Assembly (NCBI GenBank): GCA_002413265.1
Contig: DHWR01000210.1
Span: forward strand, 1 to 5,903
Origin: Chloroflexi bacterium UBA5177
Lineage (GTDB): Bacteria; Chloroflexota; UBA5177
Reading direction: 5' to 3'
DNA length: 5,903 nucleotides
Shown: positions 5,662-5,903 of the stretch, in pieces
Numbering within the stretch: position 1 is the stretch's first letter
How the letters are laid out: each line of letters begins with the position of its first letter
Made by a program: the position numbers and the translations under genes
Notes under the pieces: model-generated
Seen by the model: the letters and a program-made list of their open reading frames with translations, nothing else
Databases searched by the model: none
What the model was told of the DNA's origin: nothing

Positions 5662-5903
5662 GCGACGAGACGGCAAAGATGTACGAAACGATGACCGACG
5701 ACGACCTGGCGCACTTCTGGAACAAGGGGAAGATGATTGACGACGATGGCACGCTAGAGGAGGAACTCATGTTCAGAGGGTTCAAGGACTTGTACCGCTC
5801 GAACGGCCGCCGCAATCGAAGGTTGGACGCGGGTGTCTCTCCACGCGCGCGCTGCGCGATCATGCGGGCGAGCTCGAGCTCTGCCTCGTCGCGCGTCCTG
5901 CAG
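5658..5903 (+). CDS. Unknown acidic small protein, partial at the right edge
   Basis: I do not recognise this protein. The frame is open for 82 codons from an ATG at 5658 to the edge of the window, with no stop. The first ~50 residues are convincingly protein-like and acidic (MSDETAKMYETMTDDD; DDDGTLEEELMFRGFKDLY), followed by a basic stretch (RSNGRRNRR). After about residue 55 the translation turns serine-, arginine- and alanine-rich and less convincing, so the gene may in fact change frame or end near 5820; a stop cannot be seen. The ATG overlaps the TGA of the restored second-recombinase frame (ATGA), and GAGG (5647-5650) lies seven bases upstream as a ribosome binding site. This suggests translational coupling to the recombinase genes and a role in the same element, which is inference. 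It has no visible signal peptide or membrane segment. Confidence 0.55.
   Translation, partial: MSDETAKMYETMTDDDLAHFWNKGKMIDDDGTLEEELMFRGFKDLYRSNGRRNRRLDAGVSPRARCAIMRASSSSASSRVLQ
5870..5881. repeat. Perfect 12-base palindrome GAGCTCGAGCTC near the right edge
   Basis: A perfect 12-base palindrome within the partial ORF. In GC-rich coding DNA such runs of alternating Ser/Glu/Leu codons can arise by chance, and no function is claimed. Confidence 0.3.

Noticed and set aside
5417..5863. Minus-strand open frame of 148 codons
   Set aside because: It covers the second recombinase remnant and the acidic ORF in antisense, with a serine-rich run where the plus strand encodes acidic residues. Only its first ~25 codons look protein-like, and these are reported as a finding.
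5898..5903. CTGCAG restriction-type hexamer exactly at the window end
   Set aside because: It could hint at a clone end, but a hexamer ending at an arbitrary cut is easily chance, and nothing at the left edge matches.
1..5903. CRISPR arrays, tRNA/rRNA genes, insertion sequences, riboswitches
   Set aside because: No regularly spaced repeats, no tRNA-like cloverleaf with a T-loop motif, no transposase frames and no conserved riboswitch core were seen by eye.

Overview
The window looks like a bacterial chromosome segment of moderately high GC, most likely from an actinobacterium. Thermoleophilia or a relative is a guess from the gene style, not something I can prove. Supporting signs are GTG/TTG starts, several promoter-like TAnnnT boxes, a long MalT/LAL-type LuxR regulator and a membrane HD-GYP protein.

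Left part (1-4523) is regulatory. A 27-codon peptide gene with an excellent ribosome binding site lies on the minus strand (16-99). It is divergent from a plus-strand gene for a membrane-anchored HD-GYP phosphodiesterase (171-1538). That gene runs tail to tail into an 852-residue ATP-binding LuxR regulator (1535-4093, minus); the two stop codons share TTAA, leaving no room for a terminator. Upstream of the large regulator lie its probable promoter and a strong hairpin, which separates it from a second, 88-residue LuxR-type DNA-binding protein (4212-4478, minus).

Right part (4524-5903) looks mobile. A short AT-rich patch opens it. An intact tyrosine recombinase (4557-5477, plus) follows, with all six catalytic residues. 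Directly after it, overlapping by GTGA, is the C-terminal remnant of a different tyrosine recombinase, broken by an apparent two-base insertion in a CGCGCG run (5474-5661). An acidic unknown ORF overlaps the restored frame by ATGA and runs off the right edge (5658-5903+).

A working picture is that the left block is a signalling locus: a possible secreted or membrane peptide, a membrane receptor that may degrade c-di-GMP, and two LuxR-type regulators. The right block is an integrated or decaying mobile element beside it. The most unusual items are the tiny signal-peptide-like ORF paired with the membrane HD-GYP gene, and the broken second recombinase, whose reading frame can be restored exactly. 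No tRNA, rRNA, CRISPR array or complete insertion sequence is visible. No gene-free stretch exceeds 120 bases.
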